DNA of 26,488 nucleotides, from contig DAAP01000035.1 of NCBI GenBank assembly GCA_001701165.1, positions 1 through 26,488 of the forward strand, written 5' to 3'. Numbering within the stretch: position 1 is the stretch's first letter; the number at the start of each line of letters is the position of its first letter. The translations under genes were made by a program, and so were the position numbers. The notes under the pieces are model-generated. The model ran no database searches. It was not told where the DNA came from and was given only the letters and a program-made list of their open reading frames with translations. This DNA is from Bacteroidales bacterium H4 (GTDB taxonomy: Bacteria > Bacteroidota > Bacteroidia > Bacteroidales > Muribaculaceae). Below are positions 7,397 to 13,581 of the stretch, in pieces.

Positions 7397-7485
7397 CCGA
7401 AGGCGCCGGGGTACCGAAGGCGCCGGGGTACCGAAGGCGCCTGATGCTTCGAAGGCGCCTGATGCTTCGAGGGCGCCTGATGCTC
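7397..7485. repeat. Five tandem repeats, two of 17 bp and three of 18 bp
   Basis: Two copies of CCGAAGGCGCCGGGGTA (7397-7413, 7414-7430) are followed by three copies of CGAAGGCGCCTGATGCTT (7432-7449, 7450-7467, and 7468-7485 with two changes). Every unit carries the palindrome GGCGCC. The array begins 6 bases after a TAAATTTG box. Confidence 0.9.
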
Positions 7486-7574
7486 GGGGTTACGCCGCCG
7501 TCACGATGGCTGTTCGTTTTGGGAATGCCTATCATAGCGGCCGCCCGGTATAGCAGACGATATAGTATTTTTTT

Positions 7575-7610
7575 GAGGCACGTTTCACCACAGAGGCATG
7601 TTTCACCACA
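7575..7610. repeat. 18-bp direct tandem duplication
   Basis: GAGGCACGTTTCACCACA at 7575-7592 is repeated at 7593-7610 with one change (C to T). It sits just beyond the tRNA-Lys terminator. Confidence 0.85.
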
Positions 7611-7624
7611 AGTGAATGTATGGG

Positions 7625-7666
7625 ATAAAAAAGTGAGAGCCAAAACCTTGGGAGGTCTTGGCTCTC
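7625..7666 (-). terminator. Rho-independent terminator of tRNA-Lys
   Basis: On the minus strand, four bases after the tRNA, arms GAGAGCCAA and TTGGCTCTC pair (7635-7666), extended inward by ACC/GGT with a two-base mismatch. The sequence then runs into ACTTTTTTATCCC, a good T-tract. Confidence 0.88.
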
Positions 7667-7669
7667 GGG

Positions 7670-7742
7670 TGATCCGCCTGGGGCTCGAACCCAGGACCCC
7701 AACATTAAAAGTGTTGTGCTCTTCCAACTGAGCTAGCGAATC
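7670..7742 (-). tRNA. tRNA-Lys (anticodon TTT)
   Basis: The 73-nt cloverleaf starts at 7742. Acceptor GATTCGC pairs with GCGGATC with one G-T pair. The D arm is GCTC/GAGC. The anticodon stem CAACA/TGTTG is perfect with loop CTTTTAA, giving anticodon TTT. The T arm CTGGG/CCCAG has loop TTCGAGC. The discriminator is A and CCA is not encoded. A consensus promoter lies upstream and a strong terminator downstream, so it is a single-gene unit. Confidence 0.97.
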
Positions 7743-7790
7743 TTGCCATGGAGGCATCGCCGTGAGCGATGTTGTTCCTCAAAAGCGTTG

Positions 7791-7821
7791 CAAAGGTACG
7801 ATGTTTTTTTGGAACAGCAAA
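7791..7821 (-). promoter_or_regulatory. Promoter of tRNA-Lys
   Basis: On the minus strand a TTTG box (7818-7821), a 19-base spacer and TACCTTTG (7791-7798) fit the Bacteroidota consensus exactly. The box ends 48 bases before the mature tRNA 5' end. Confidence 0.85.
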
Positions 7822-7834
7822 ATTTTCGGCCAAA

Positions 7835-7866
7835 TTTCACTGAAAATTTTTTTTGTGGTAAATTTG
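7835..7866 (+). promoter_or_regulatory. Candidate promoter for the AlkD-like gene
   Basis: A TTTC box (7835-7838) is followed by 20 bases and a perfect TAAATTTG (7859-7866). It points away from the tRNA promoter and would give a leader of about 145 bases. The -33 box has one mismatch. Confidence 0.45.
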
Positions 7867-7960
7867 CGGGCGGATAAACAGGCCATACAGGGCGACAGGC
7901 GCAGGTGTCTGCATGGCGTCGATGTGTGTGTCGTAGTGTCACGACATTCGACTGCGCATT

Positions 7961-8010
7961 GTATTTACGCTTATTTGTCAATGCAGTATTTACGTTTATT
8001 TGTCAATGCA
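7961..8010. repeat. 25-bp tandem duplication ending 7 bases before the AlkD-like start codon
   Basis: Bases 7961-7985 (starting GTATTTACGC, ending GTCAATGCA) are repeated at 7986-8010 with a single C-to-T change. The second copy ends 7 bases before the ATG at 8018, so it covers the translation initiation region. Confidence 0.92.
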
Positions 8011-8017
8011 ATAAATT

Positions 8018-8590
8018 ATGATTTTTGATAAGGACGACCCCGATTTTGGCGATATGCAGAATGTAAAGCGGCGCATGTTTGCGTTGCGCAACGGTGTAGT
8101 GGCCGAGGCGCTGCGGCGTGGCGGTTGCCCGTACCGTATAGTGTTTGGGCTGACGCTGCCGCAGTTGGACGAGGTGGCATCCGTGACGCCGCATACGGTG
8201 ACGTTGGCGCAGATGTTGTGGGACAATGACAGCACTCGCGAGAGCCGTCTTTTGGCTCCTATGATATGTCCTCGTGAAGGCATGACTGTCGATCGTGCGC
8301 GCCGGTGGCTGGGCCAATGTCGCAGCACCGAGGATGTGGACATCTTGTGCCACCGCTTGTTGCGACATCTGCCGTGGGCTTCGATGCTGGTGGACGAGCT
8401 GTCCGGGCGCGAGGATGCCGATTTGATGCGCTATGCGGCGGTACGTCTGGCTTTTAACCTTGTGTACAAGGATGCCGCCATGGGGCTGCGAGTGGCTTTG
8501 GCCGAGGAGCGGCGCGAGTGTCCGCTCACGCGACATGTGGCGTCCATGCTGGCTGATGAAGCGCGTTTTGTGCTCAATCCCGGTGATTGA
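8018..8590 (+). CDS. AlkD-like DNA alkylation repair family protein (HEAT-like repeats)
   Basis: This 190-residue helical protein has the order seen in small AlkD-like proteins (PF08713 type). A first helix ends in GVVAEALRRGG, then YRIVFGLTLPQLDEVAS, then LAQMLWDNDSTRESRLLAPM, where LW followed by Glu-Arg-Leu-Leu-Ala resembles the family's LWxxxxxExRxLA motif. A further helix pair, RARRWLGQCRSTEDVDILCHRLLRHL, follows. Family members are DNA glycosylases for alkylated bases or non-enzymatic DNA-binding relatives. At 190 residues it is shorter than AlkD (about 235), lacking roughly the last repeat, so activity is uncertain. The start follows a 25-bp duplication, with TAAATT just before the ATG. 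The last 28 bases form one arm and part of the other of a long hairpin that includes the stop codon. Confidence 0.68.
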   Translation: MIFDKDDPDFGDMQNVKRRMFALRNGVVAEALRRGGCPYRIVFGLTLPQLDEVASVTPHTVTLAQMLWDNDSTRESRLLAPMICPREGMTVDRARRWLGQCRSTEDVDILCHRLLRHLPWASMLVDELSGREDADLMRYAAVRLAFNLVYKDAAMGLRVALAEERRECPLTRHVASMLADEARFVLNPGD

Positions 8591-8601
8591 GTACAAAACG
8601 C
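8563..8601. repeat. 16-bp inverted repeat spanning the stop codon of the AlkD-like gene
   Basis: Arms GCGTTTTGTGCTCAAT (8563-8578) and ATTGAGTACAAAACGC (8586-8601) pair with a 7-base loop and a single G-U pair in the plus-strand RNA. The stop codon is inside the right arm. It lies directly against the next hairpin at 8601-8648. Confidence 0.85.
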
Positions 8602-8648
8602 TGCGGCGCCATGTGCAGGCTTGGGAATGTCTGCTCGTGGCGCCGCAG
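8601..8648 (-). terminator. Hairpin between convergent genes, probable terminator of the EamA gene
   Basis: Arms CTGCGGCGCCA (8601-8611) and TGGCGCCGCAG (8638-8648) are perfect. Inner arms GCAGGC/GTCTGC lengthen the stem. On the minus strand it is followed by CGTTTTGTAC, a short T-run. It may also block transcripts arriving from the AlkD-like gene. Confidence 0.7.
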
Positions 8649-8665
8649 TGTATGCAGTGTGGCGG

Positions 8666-9607
8666 TCAGTTGGGGCGGCGATTGAGTTTTTCGCCTATCC
8701 AAAGGCCACCGATGACCAATGCGCATCCGATGATGCCGATGGCGGTGATAGGTTCGTTGACGATGAAATATGCCGCAATCATGGTGACCACGGCTTGCAG
8801 GTACATGTAATTGTTGGCGGTGACAGCGCCGAGGTGTCGTACGCACAGCGACCATAGCAGGTAGGCTACGGCCGAGCATCCTACGCTGAGGAACAGCAGG
8901 TTGGTAAGCACCATCGTGTCCGACAGCAGTTCTATAGGGTTGTTCAGTTGCGGTCCGAAGGCCAGGAAGGGCAGGGCGGTGATTACGCCGTAGAAGAAGG
9001 TCTTTCGCGTGATGAACCATACATCGTAATTGGCGCTGAGCCCTCGCAGGATGATGCTGTATACGGCCCAAGAGAATGCGGCGGCAATGCTGAGTAAGTC
9101 ACCCAGGGGATTGAAGCCGACCTCGTTGTTGGATGACGAATTGAATATGACGCAGGCGGCGCCGATGAATGCCACGAAACTGCCCAATACCATGCCCCGG
9201 CCGGGCTTCTCGGATTTGTAGATGAACGCCAGTAGAAATATCGTGATCAGCGGCGACAGCGATGTCAGCAGCGAGACGTTGGTGGTGAAGGTGTATTTCA
9301 GCGCTGTGTTCTCGGCGATGAAGTATATCGAGCCGGCGCTGAGGCCGCATAGCATGAAGCGCCATTCGTCGCGCCACGAGTACGAGCGGAAGCGCTTGTG
9401 GCTGATGAGCAGAATCATCAGGTAGGCCACGGCGAAGCGGTAGACGTATATTTCTACCGGGCCCATGTGGTGCAGTATCAGAACTCTGGTGGACACGAAA
9501 GACACGCCCCACATCAGAACAAATATGAGTGCGGCAATATGTATCAGCCATAAGGCCGGGCTGTGCGAGGCTCGTCCGGAGGGCGCATTGTCAGTCTTCA
9601 GTGTCAT
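8666..9607 (-). CDS. EamA/DMT-family transporter
   Basis: This 313-residue integral membrane protein has about ten hydrophobic helices in two similar halves, the drug/metabolite transporter (EamA) layout. Recognisable stretches are ALIFVLMWGVSFVSTRVLIL in the first helix, FTTNVSLLTSLSPLITIFLL in the fourth, and the second-half counterpart ANNYMYLQAVVTMIAAYFIV followed by NEPITAIGIIGCALVIGG. The conserved EP-like motif (NEPIT) sits before the last helix. Family members move amino acids, nucleosides or toxic compounds across the inner membrane; the substrate here cannot be assigned. The basic tail (EKLNRRPN) is cytoplasmic. The gene stands alone, convergent with the AlkD-like gene and divergent from the OmpA-family gene. 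Confidence 0.92.
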   Translation of the reverse strand: MTLKTDNAPSGRASHSPALWLIHIAALIFVLMWGVSFVSTRVLILHHMGPVEIYVYRFAVAYLMILLISHKRFRSYSWRDEWRFMLCGLSAGSIYFIAENTALKYTFTTNVSLLTSLSPLITIFLLAFIYKSEKPGRGMVLGSFVAFIGAACVIFNSSSNNEVGFNPLGDLLSIAAAFSWAVYSIILRGLSANYDVWFITRKTFFYGVITALPFLAFGPQLNNPIELLSDTMVLTNLLFLSVGCSAVAYLLWSLCVRHLGAVTANNYMYLQAVVTMIAAYFIVNEPITAIGIIGCALVIGGLWIGEKLNRRPN

Positions 9608-9732
9608 GTTTTAGATGTTTTTGGGGTGTTTCTATTGTCATAGGGTGGTGGCCGATTTCGGCGGCCTTTCGGTTGCCGGCGTCTGCCGACTGTTATAATT
9701 ATAATTGTGCAAATTTACATAAAAAAAGCGGT

Positions 9733-9755
9733 TTATTATGCCCGGTGCATAATAA
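9733..9755. promoter_or_regulatory. Operator-like inverted repeat in the EamA/OmpA divergent region
   Basis: Arms TTATTATGC and GCATAATAA are perfect with a 5-base spacer (CCGGT). The site sits between a minus-strand TAAATTTG box (9710-9717) and the plus-strand promoter at 9782-9812. It would suit a dimeric repressor, but no regulator gene is adjacent. Confidence 0.45.
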
Positions 9756-9781
9756 TTTCAGCAATAAATCCTGAGAAAGGC

Positions 9782-9812
9782 GTTGGGTATTGTAGAAAAA
9801 ACGCTAATTTTG
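9782..9812 (+). promoter_or_regulatory. Promoter of the OmpA-family gene
   Basis: GTTG (9782-9785), a 19-base spacer and TAATTTTG (9805-9812) match the Bacteroidota consensus. The expected leader is about 80 bases. Confidence 0.6.
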
Positions 9813-9898
9813 TATTTGGGTATTGCTGCGGCGCTTTGCGTCGTTTGGGATTATATCCGGAATATACAAGTTTAATCAATATAACGAACAGATTAATT

Positions 9899-10603
9899 AT
9901 GAAAGCATTACGTTACTTAGGCATTGCGGCTGTTGCAGGCGCACTGCTCGTAGGTGAAACAGCGTGTAACTCTATGACCAATACAGGCAAAGGCGCACTG
10001 ATAGGCGGTGGCGGCGGTGCAGCCGTAGGCGCCGGCATCGGCGCGCTCATCGGCGGCGGCAAGGGCGCCGGCATCGGTAGTGCCATAGGTGCAGCTGTCG
10101 GCGCAGGTGCAGGCGCACTCATCGGCAACAAGATGGATAAGCAGCAGAAGCAGCTTGAGGAACAATTGGCCAATCAGGCCAAGGTAGAGCAGACCACCGA
10201 CCAAAACGGACTGCAAGCCATCAAGGTTACTTTCGACGGCGGCATCCTCTTCCCCACGGGCAAATACACGCTCAACGCCCAAGCCAAGAGCGACCTCACG
10301 GGATTCGCCACCAATCTCAACAACAACCCCGGCACCAATGTTCAAATTTATGGATTTACCGACAATACAGGTAGCTTCGAGGTAAACCAGAAACTCTCGG
10401 GCCAGCGTGCCAATACTGTGCGCAACTACCTTATCAATAGCGGTGTAGATGCCGGACGTCTTACGGCGCAAGGCCTTCCTATGCAGAACTATATAGCATC
10501 CAATGACACTCCCGAGGGACGTGCCATGAACCGCCGTGTCGAAATCTATATCACTGCCGGTCAGGAGATGATACAGCAGGCCGAGGCCGGTACGCTTAAG
10601 TAA
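9899..10603 (+). CDS. OmpA-family lipoprotein with glycine-zipper segment
   Basis: I choose the ATG at 9899 (234 residues), because the signal sequence MKALRYLGIAAVAGALLVGE begins there; the longer upstream frame is non-coding leader. Cys23 (GETAC) is a likely lipidation site, although Glu at -3 is unusual for a lipobox. Residues about 30-78 are a glycine-zipper region (GALIGGGGGAAVGAGIGALI and similar), a pattern seen in envelope-inserting domains. Residues about 115-225 form the OmpA/MotB peptidoglycan-binding domain: QIYGFTDNTGSFEVNQKLSG, RANTVRNYLINSGV, and GRAMNRRVEIYI with the conserved NRRVEI end. It should anchor the outer membrane to the cell wall. It is a single-gene unit, with its own promoter and a strong terminator at 10684. 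Confidence 0.92.
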   Translation: MKALRYLGIAAVAGALLVGETACNSMTNTGKGALIGGGGGAAVGAGIGALIGGGKGAGIGSAIGAAVGAGAGALIGNKMDKQQKQLEEQLANQAKVEQTTDQNGLQAIKVTFDGGILFPTGKYTLNAQAKSDLTGFATNLNNNPGTNVQIYGFTDNTGSFEVNQKLSGQRANTVRNYLINSGVDAGRLTAQGLPMQNYIASNDTPEGRAMNRRVEIYITAGQEMIQQAEAGTLK

Positions 10604-10683
10604 TACGTTTGCGCGGGTCCGGAGAGTGCCTCGCAATGTTTTTGCGTGCAGGCTTTTAGACCATTAGCAAAACGTCATATACA

Positions 10684-10724
10684 GCGGATGACGTCATCTT
10701 CGGATGGTGTCATCCGCGTTTTAT
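10684..10724 (+). terminator. Strong UUCG-tetraloop terminator of the OmpA-family gene
   Basis: GCGGATGACGTCATC, loop TTCG, then GATGGTGTCATCCGC gives a 15-bp stem with two G-U pairs. The loop is the very stable C(UUCG)G tetraloop, and GTTTTAT follows. Confidence 0.92.
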
Positions 10725-10919
10725 AGTCCCTTTCGGGTGTCGGAAACGAGTGTTTTTGTCGTAACTTTACAATCGAAGAAAAGGGTAAATCGCGAGTAAA
10801 AATCGCGGCAAAAATCGACAAATAACCAACGCTCAAAAATAACACTCATAAGTATCAATGAAAATGCACGTTAGCAATACGCCGGAGCATCCGTCCAACA
10901 CTCCGAACAACAGACATCC

Positions 10920-10963
10920 AACAGACATCCAACAGACGTCCAACAGACGTCCAACAAGCGACT
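10920..10963. repeat. 11-bp tandem repeat array, four clear copies plus degenerate tail
   Basis: Units read TCCAACAGACA, TCCAACAGACA, TCCAACAGACG and TCCAACAGACG-like in register, followed by the degraded TCCAACAAGCG and CTAACAACAAC. The period is 11, the sequence is C/A-rich, and there is no gene. Confidence 0.8.
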
Positions 10964-11165
10964 AACAACAACATAAGAAATAAAGAATATAAATAAATAT
11001 ATTCAAGAGAGAATATAGAGAGAAGTTTTATTTGCCTCGCTGAAGCTCGGCCGCGCTCGCGCGACAGGCGTAAGTCTAAGCTGTAAAAAAGCGGCAGTCG
11101 CCGCGATGACAGCCTCGGTCGACCGTGAAACAGTGCCGGCCGCTTTCCCGGGGCATAAAGGCCCG

Positions 11166-11201
11166 AAGGTCCTTAAAGGCCTTAAAGCCTCCAAGGCCGC
11201 T
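11166..11201. repeat. 9-bp repeats AAGGTCCTT-type, four units
   Basis: Units are AAGGTCCTT, AAAGGCCTT, AAAGCCTCC and AAGGCCGCT. The first unit equals the first unit of the array at 18993, and both arrays end in a GCT unit followed by AAA. Confidence 0.7.
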
Positions 11202-11321
11202 AAAAAACGCTGAAAGTCCCCGAGGGACAAAGAACTTCTCAAAAAAAAGGCGCGCCTTGATGTTTGGCGTATGCTGTGTGCCATTCGACATTCAAAAAGC
11301 CTTTTTTTTCTCTTAATATAG

Positions 11322-11351
11322 TCTGTATTAGAAAAAAAATAGTTAATTTTG
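11322..11351 (+). promoter_or_regulatory. Promoter of the DUF349 gene
   Basis: TAATTTTG at 11344-11351 matches the -7 consensus. The best -33 candidate is TCTG at 11322-11325 with an 18-base spacer, slightly short. The leader would be about 95 bases. Confidence 0.5.
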
Positions 11352-11453
11352 GGGTGTGCAATGCTCACGAGCACGGCACACACGATTTACTAACCACAAC
11401 ATCATCCGGGACGCAGGCCAAGTCTGCTTCCCAAAAACCTATAACTGTGATAT

Positions 11454-13397
11454 ATGGAAAAGTGTGACGATCCTGTTGGCGCGGCTCCTCAAGCCCAAGA
11501 CCAACCCCTACAAGCCTCCGAAGGCGTTAAAGAAACGACAGCACCCGAGGCCCAAGAGCCAACCGTAGCTGCGCCGTCTGCCGATGCCGAACAAGGAGCT
11601 ACGACAACCGAAACTCAGACTGTCGAAACTCAGACTGCCGAGCCGCAGCCGGCAGACTTGGCTCCTGCCGAGCCAGAACACCCTCGTCACACCCTGCCGG
11701 ATACCATTGAGGGCGTCATTGATGCCCTGCAAGCACTTGCCGACGGAGCCGCCGCCGAGATTTCGCGCGATGTGGTGTCACGTTTGCGCCTTCATGCCTC
11801 CACGTTGCGCAGTCGGCACGTGGAAGAACTTCGTGCTGCATGGGTCGCCGAGGGCAACGCCCCCGAGTCCTTCATCGCTCCGGAAGATGATACCGAAAGC
11901 CGTATCACGGCCCTTATAGAAGCCATACGCGTCAAGAAAAACGAGTACTTGGCCCAACAAGAGGCAATACGACTGGCCAACCTTGAACGCAAAAACGATA
12001 TTATAGAAAAAATCAATGCCCTGGCCGATGACACGGACAATGTCGGACGTAATTTCCCTGCATACCGCGAGTTGCAGGACGCTTTTAACGCCGTAGGCGA
12101 TGTGCCGCCGACAGACGAGACGGCCGTATGGAAGCGTTACCAGGAAGCCCGCGAAAGATATAGCGACAACCTGAAAATCAACAAGGAGTTGCGCGACTAC
12201 GACTTCAAGAAAAACCTTGAATCCAAGGAATTGCTGATAAAAGAAGCCGAGGCTCTCGCCGACGAGCCGGACATCATCGTGGCCTTTAAGCGAGTGCAGA
12301 GCCTCCATAGCAAATGGCGCGAAATCGGCCCCGTGGCCAAGGATCTTCGCGAAGAAATTTGGGGCAAATTCAAGGAAGCCTGTGCCGTGGTCAATAAACG
12401 CTACCAAGCATTTTTTGAAGAGCGTAAGGCACGCGAAGCCGAGAACGAAGCCGGCAAGACAGCCTTGTGCGAACGCATAGAAGCCCTCGATTTCGAGGCC
12501 TTGAAGACCTTCCCGGCATGGGAAGATATGACCAAGCAGATACTTGCAGCACAAGAAGAGTGGAAGAAACTGGGATATGCCTCACGCAAGGCAAACAACG
12601 CCTTGTTCAATCGCTTCCGCGCCACTTGCGACAAATTCTTCGAGGCCAAGGCCGCATTCTTCCGTAAAGTCAAAGAAGAAATGGCTGCCAACCTGGCGCG
12701 TAAGATGGCATTGGCTGACGAGGCCGAGGCCCTGAGTACCAGCACCGATTGGCGCAAGACCACCGACAGACTTGTCGAGATGCAGAAAGAATGGAAGACC
12801 ATAGGCTCGGTGCCCAAGAAACAGAGCGACACCGTCTGGACGCGTTTCCAAAAAGCATGTGATGCATTCTTTGCAAACAAAAAAGCCGGCACTCGCGGCA
12901 CACGCCAGACCGAATTGGCTAACCTGCAAGCCAAACGAGACCTCATCAAGCGTCTTGACGAAATCACGGCCGAGACGCCCAAAGACGAAGCACGCAAGCT
13001 GATTTTCGACCTGCAAGAGCAATGGAAGAGCATAGGCCACGTGCCTTTCAAGGAGAAGGATGCGGTATATGACGCTTTCCGCAAGCGTATCGACGAGGTG
13101 CGCCGTCAATTCGACCTGCGTCGGAGCGCCGAAAGCATGGAGAGATTCAACAGCAACCTGTCCGAGATTGCGGGCGATAAAGACCGTCTGGGGCGCGAAC
13201 GCGAGCGCATGGCTCGTGCCTTGGAAGCACGCCGCCAAGAATTGCGAACCTACGCCAATAACCTTGGATTTCTGTCCTCAAAGAGCAAGAGCGGCGACTC
13301 GCTGGTACGCGACATCGAGGCCAAGATGCGCCGCCTCGAGGCCGATATTGCCGACATCGAACAACGCATGCGCTTGGTAGACGAAAAACTTTCATAA
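11454..13397 (+). CDS. DUF349-domain coiled-coil protein
   Basis: This is a 647-residue soluble, highly charged helical protein. The N-terminal 75 residues are low-complexity Ala/Glu/Thr/Pro and look disordered. The rest carries about five DUF349 repeats spaced 76-82 residues apart, each with a W-K-x-I/L-G turn: AFNAVGDVPP near 210, KWREIGPVAK near 287, EWKKLGYASR near 368, EWKTIGSVPK near 445 and QWKSIGHVPF near 522. Each turn is followed by a W/F-x-x-F/Y-x-x-A/R helix. The C-terminal 100 residues are a coiled coil ending DIEQRMRLVDEKLS. DUF349 proteins are widespread in Bacteroidota without an established biochemical role. A translation- or nucleic-acid-associated function is sometimes suspected, and I claim none. 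A single-gene unit is likely: promoter at 11322 and a strong hairpin after the stop. Confidence 0.92.
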   Translation: MEKCDDPVGAAPQAQDQPLQASEGVKETTAPEAQEPTVAAPSADAEQGATTTETQTVETQTAEPQPADLAPAEPEHPRHTLPDTIEGVIDALQALADGAAAEISRDVVSRLRLHASTLRSRHVEELRAAWVAEGNAPESFIAPEDDTESRITALIEAIRVKKNEYLAQQEAIRLANLERKNDIIEKINALADDTDNVGRNFPAYRELQDAFNAVGDVPPTDETAVWKRYQEARERYSDNLKINKELRDYDFKKNLESKELLIKEAEALADEPDIIVAFKRVQSLHSKWREIGPVAKDLREEIWGKFKEACAVVNKRYQAFFEERKAREAENEAGKTALCERIEALDFEALKTFPAWEDMTKQILAAQEEWKKLGYASRKANNALFNRFRATCDKFFEAKAAFFRKVKEEMAANLARKMALADEAEALSTSTDWRKTTDRLVEMQKEWKTIGSVPKKQSDTVWTRFQKACDAFFANKKAGTRGTRQTELANLQAKRDLIKRLDEITAETPKDEARKLIFDLQEQWKSIGHVPFKEKDAVYDAFRKRIDEVRRQFDLRRSAESMERFNSNLSEIAGDKDRLGRERERMARALEARRQELRTYANNLGFLSSKSKSGDSLVRDIEAKMRRLEADIADIEQRMRLVDEKLS

Positions 13398-13410
13398 CAG
13401 ATCTCATAAC

Positions 13411-13450
13411 TTCCGGGCAGTACACCTGCCGTACTGCCCGGAAAAATATA
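13411..13450 (+). terminator. Hairpin after the DUF349 gene
   Basis: Arms TTCCGGGCAGTAC (13411-13423) and GTACTGCCCGGAA (13431-13443) are perfect 13-bp complements with a 7-base loop. The following AAAATATATT lacks a clear T-run, so the stem is certain and termination only probable. Confidence 0.7.
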
Positions 13451-13581
13451 TTATAACTCTAAATAGCTGTAACTTATCCGTTGCCGTCAACAATCGACCA
13501 TGGACAATCAATGTACGAAACCAAATACGCTAAGCAAATTTGACAACGGATTAGATATTGTATTGACAAAACCTATTGAGT

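Larger units (their letters stand above)
7246..7624. other. Non-coding stretch between hsdM remnant and tRNA-Lys terminator
   Basis: No credible gene is visible on either strand. The stretch holds two repeat sets (7397-7485 and 7575-7610). It also has TAAATTTG boxes in both orientations (minus at 7331-7338, plus at 7383-7390), neither with a well-placed TTTG partner. The long frames crossing it continue into the tRNA and are spurious. Confidence 0.6.
10604..11453. other. 850-base non-coding stretch with terminator, two repeat arrays and a promoter
   Basis: No believable gene is seen on either strand. The stretch contains the OmpA terminator (10684-10724), an 11-bp repeat array (10920-10963), an AT-rich inverted repeat (GAATATA at 10985-10991 with TATATTC at 10998-11004), a GC-rich segment (about 11035-11160), a 9-bp repeat array (11166-11201) and a promoter (11322-11351). 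The 126-codon minus frame at 11003-11383 has no family resemblance and is biased by the repeats. A small RNA cannot be excluded. Confidence 0.6.

Noticed and set aside
7300..7731. 143-codon plus-strand frame
   Set aside because: It is made of the GGCGCC array (RRRLML repeats) and antisense tRNA sequence.
7011..7757. 248-codon minus-strand frame over the tRNA region
   Set aside because: It reads through tRNA-Lys, its terminator and the repeat arrays, and overlaps the HsdM remnant in the wrong frame.
10920..10963. CRISPR array
   Set aside because: The units are 11 bases with no spacers and no cas genes. The same applies to the other arrays.
11003..11383. 126-codon minus-strand frame in the long non-coding stretch
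   Set aside because: It has no recognisable domain, its composition comes from the repeats, and its start lies inside the DUF349 promoter area.
13576..13581. TTG start two codons before the sugar phosphotransferase ATG
   Set aside because: The ATG at 13582 is in frame and a more usual start; the extra two residues add nothing conserved.
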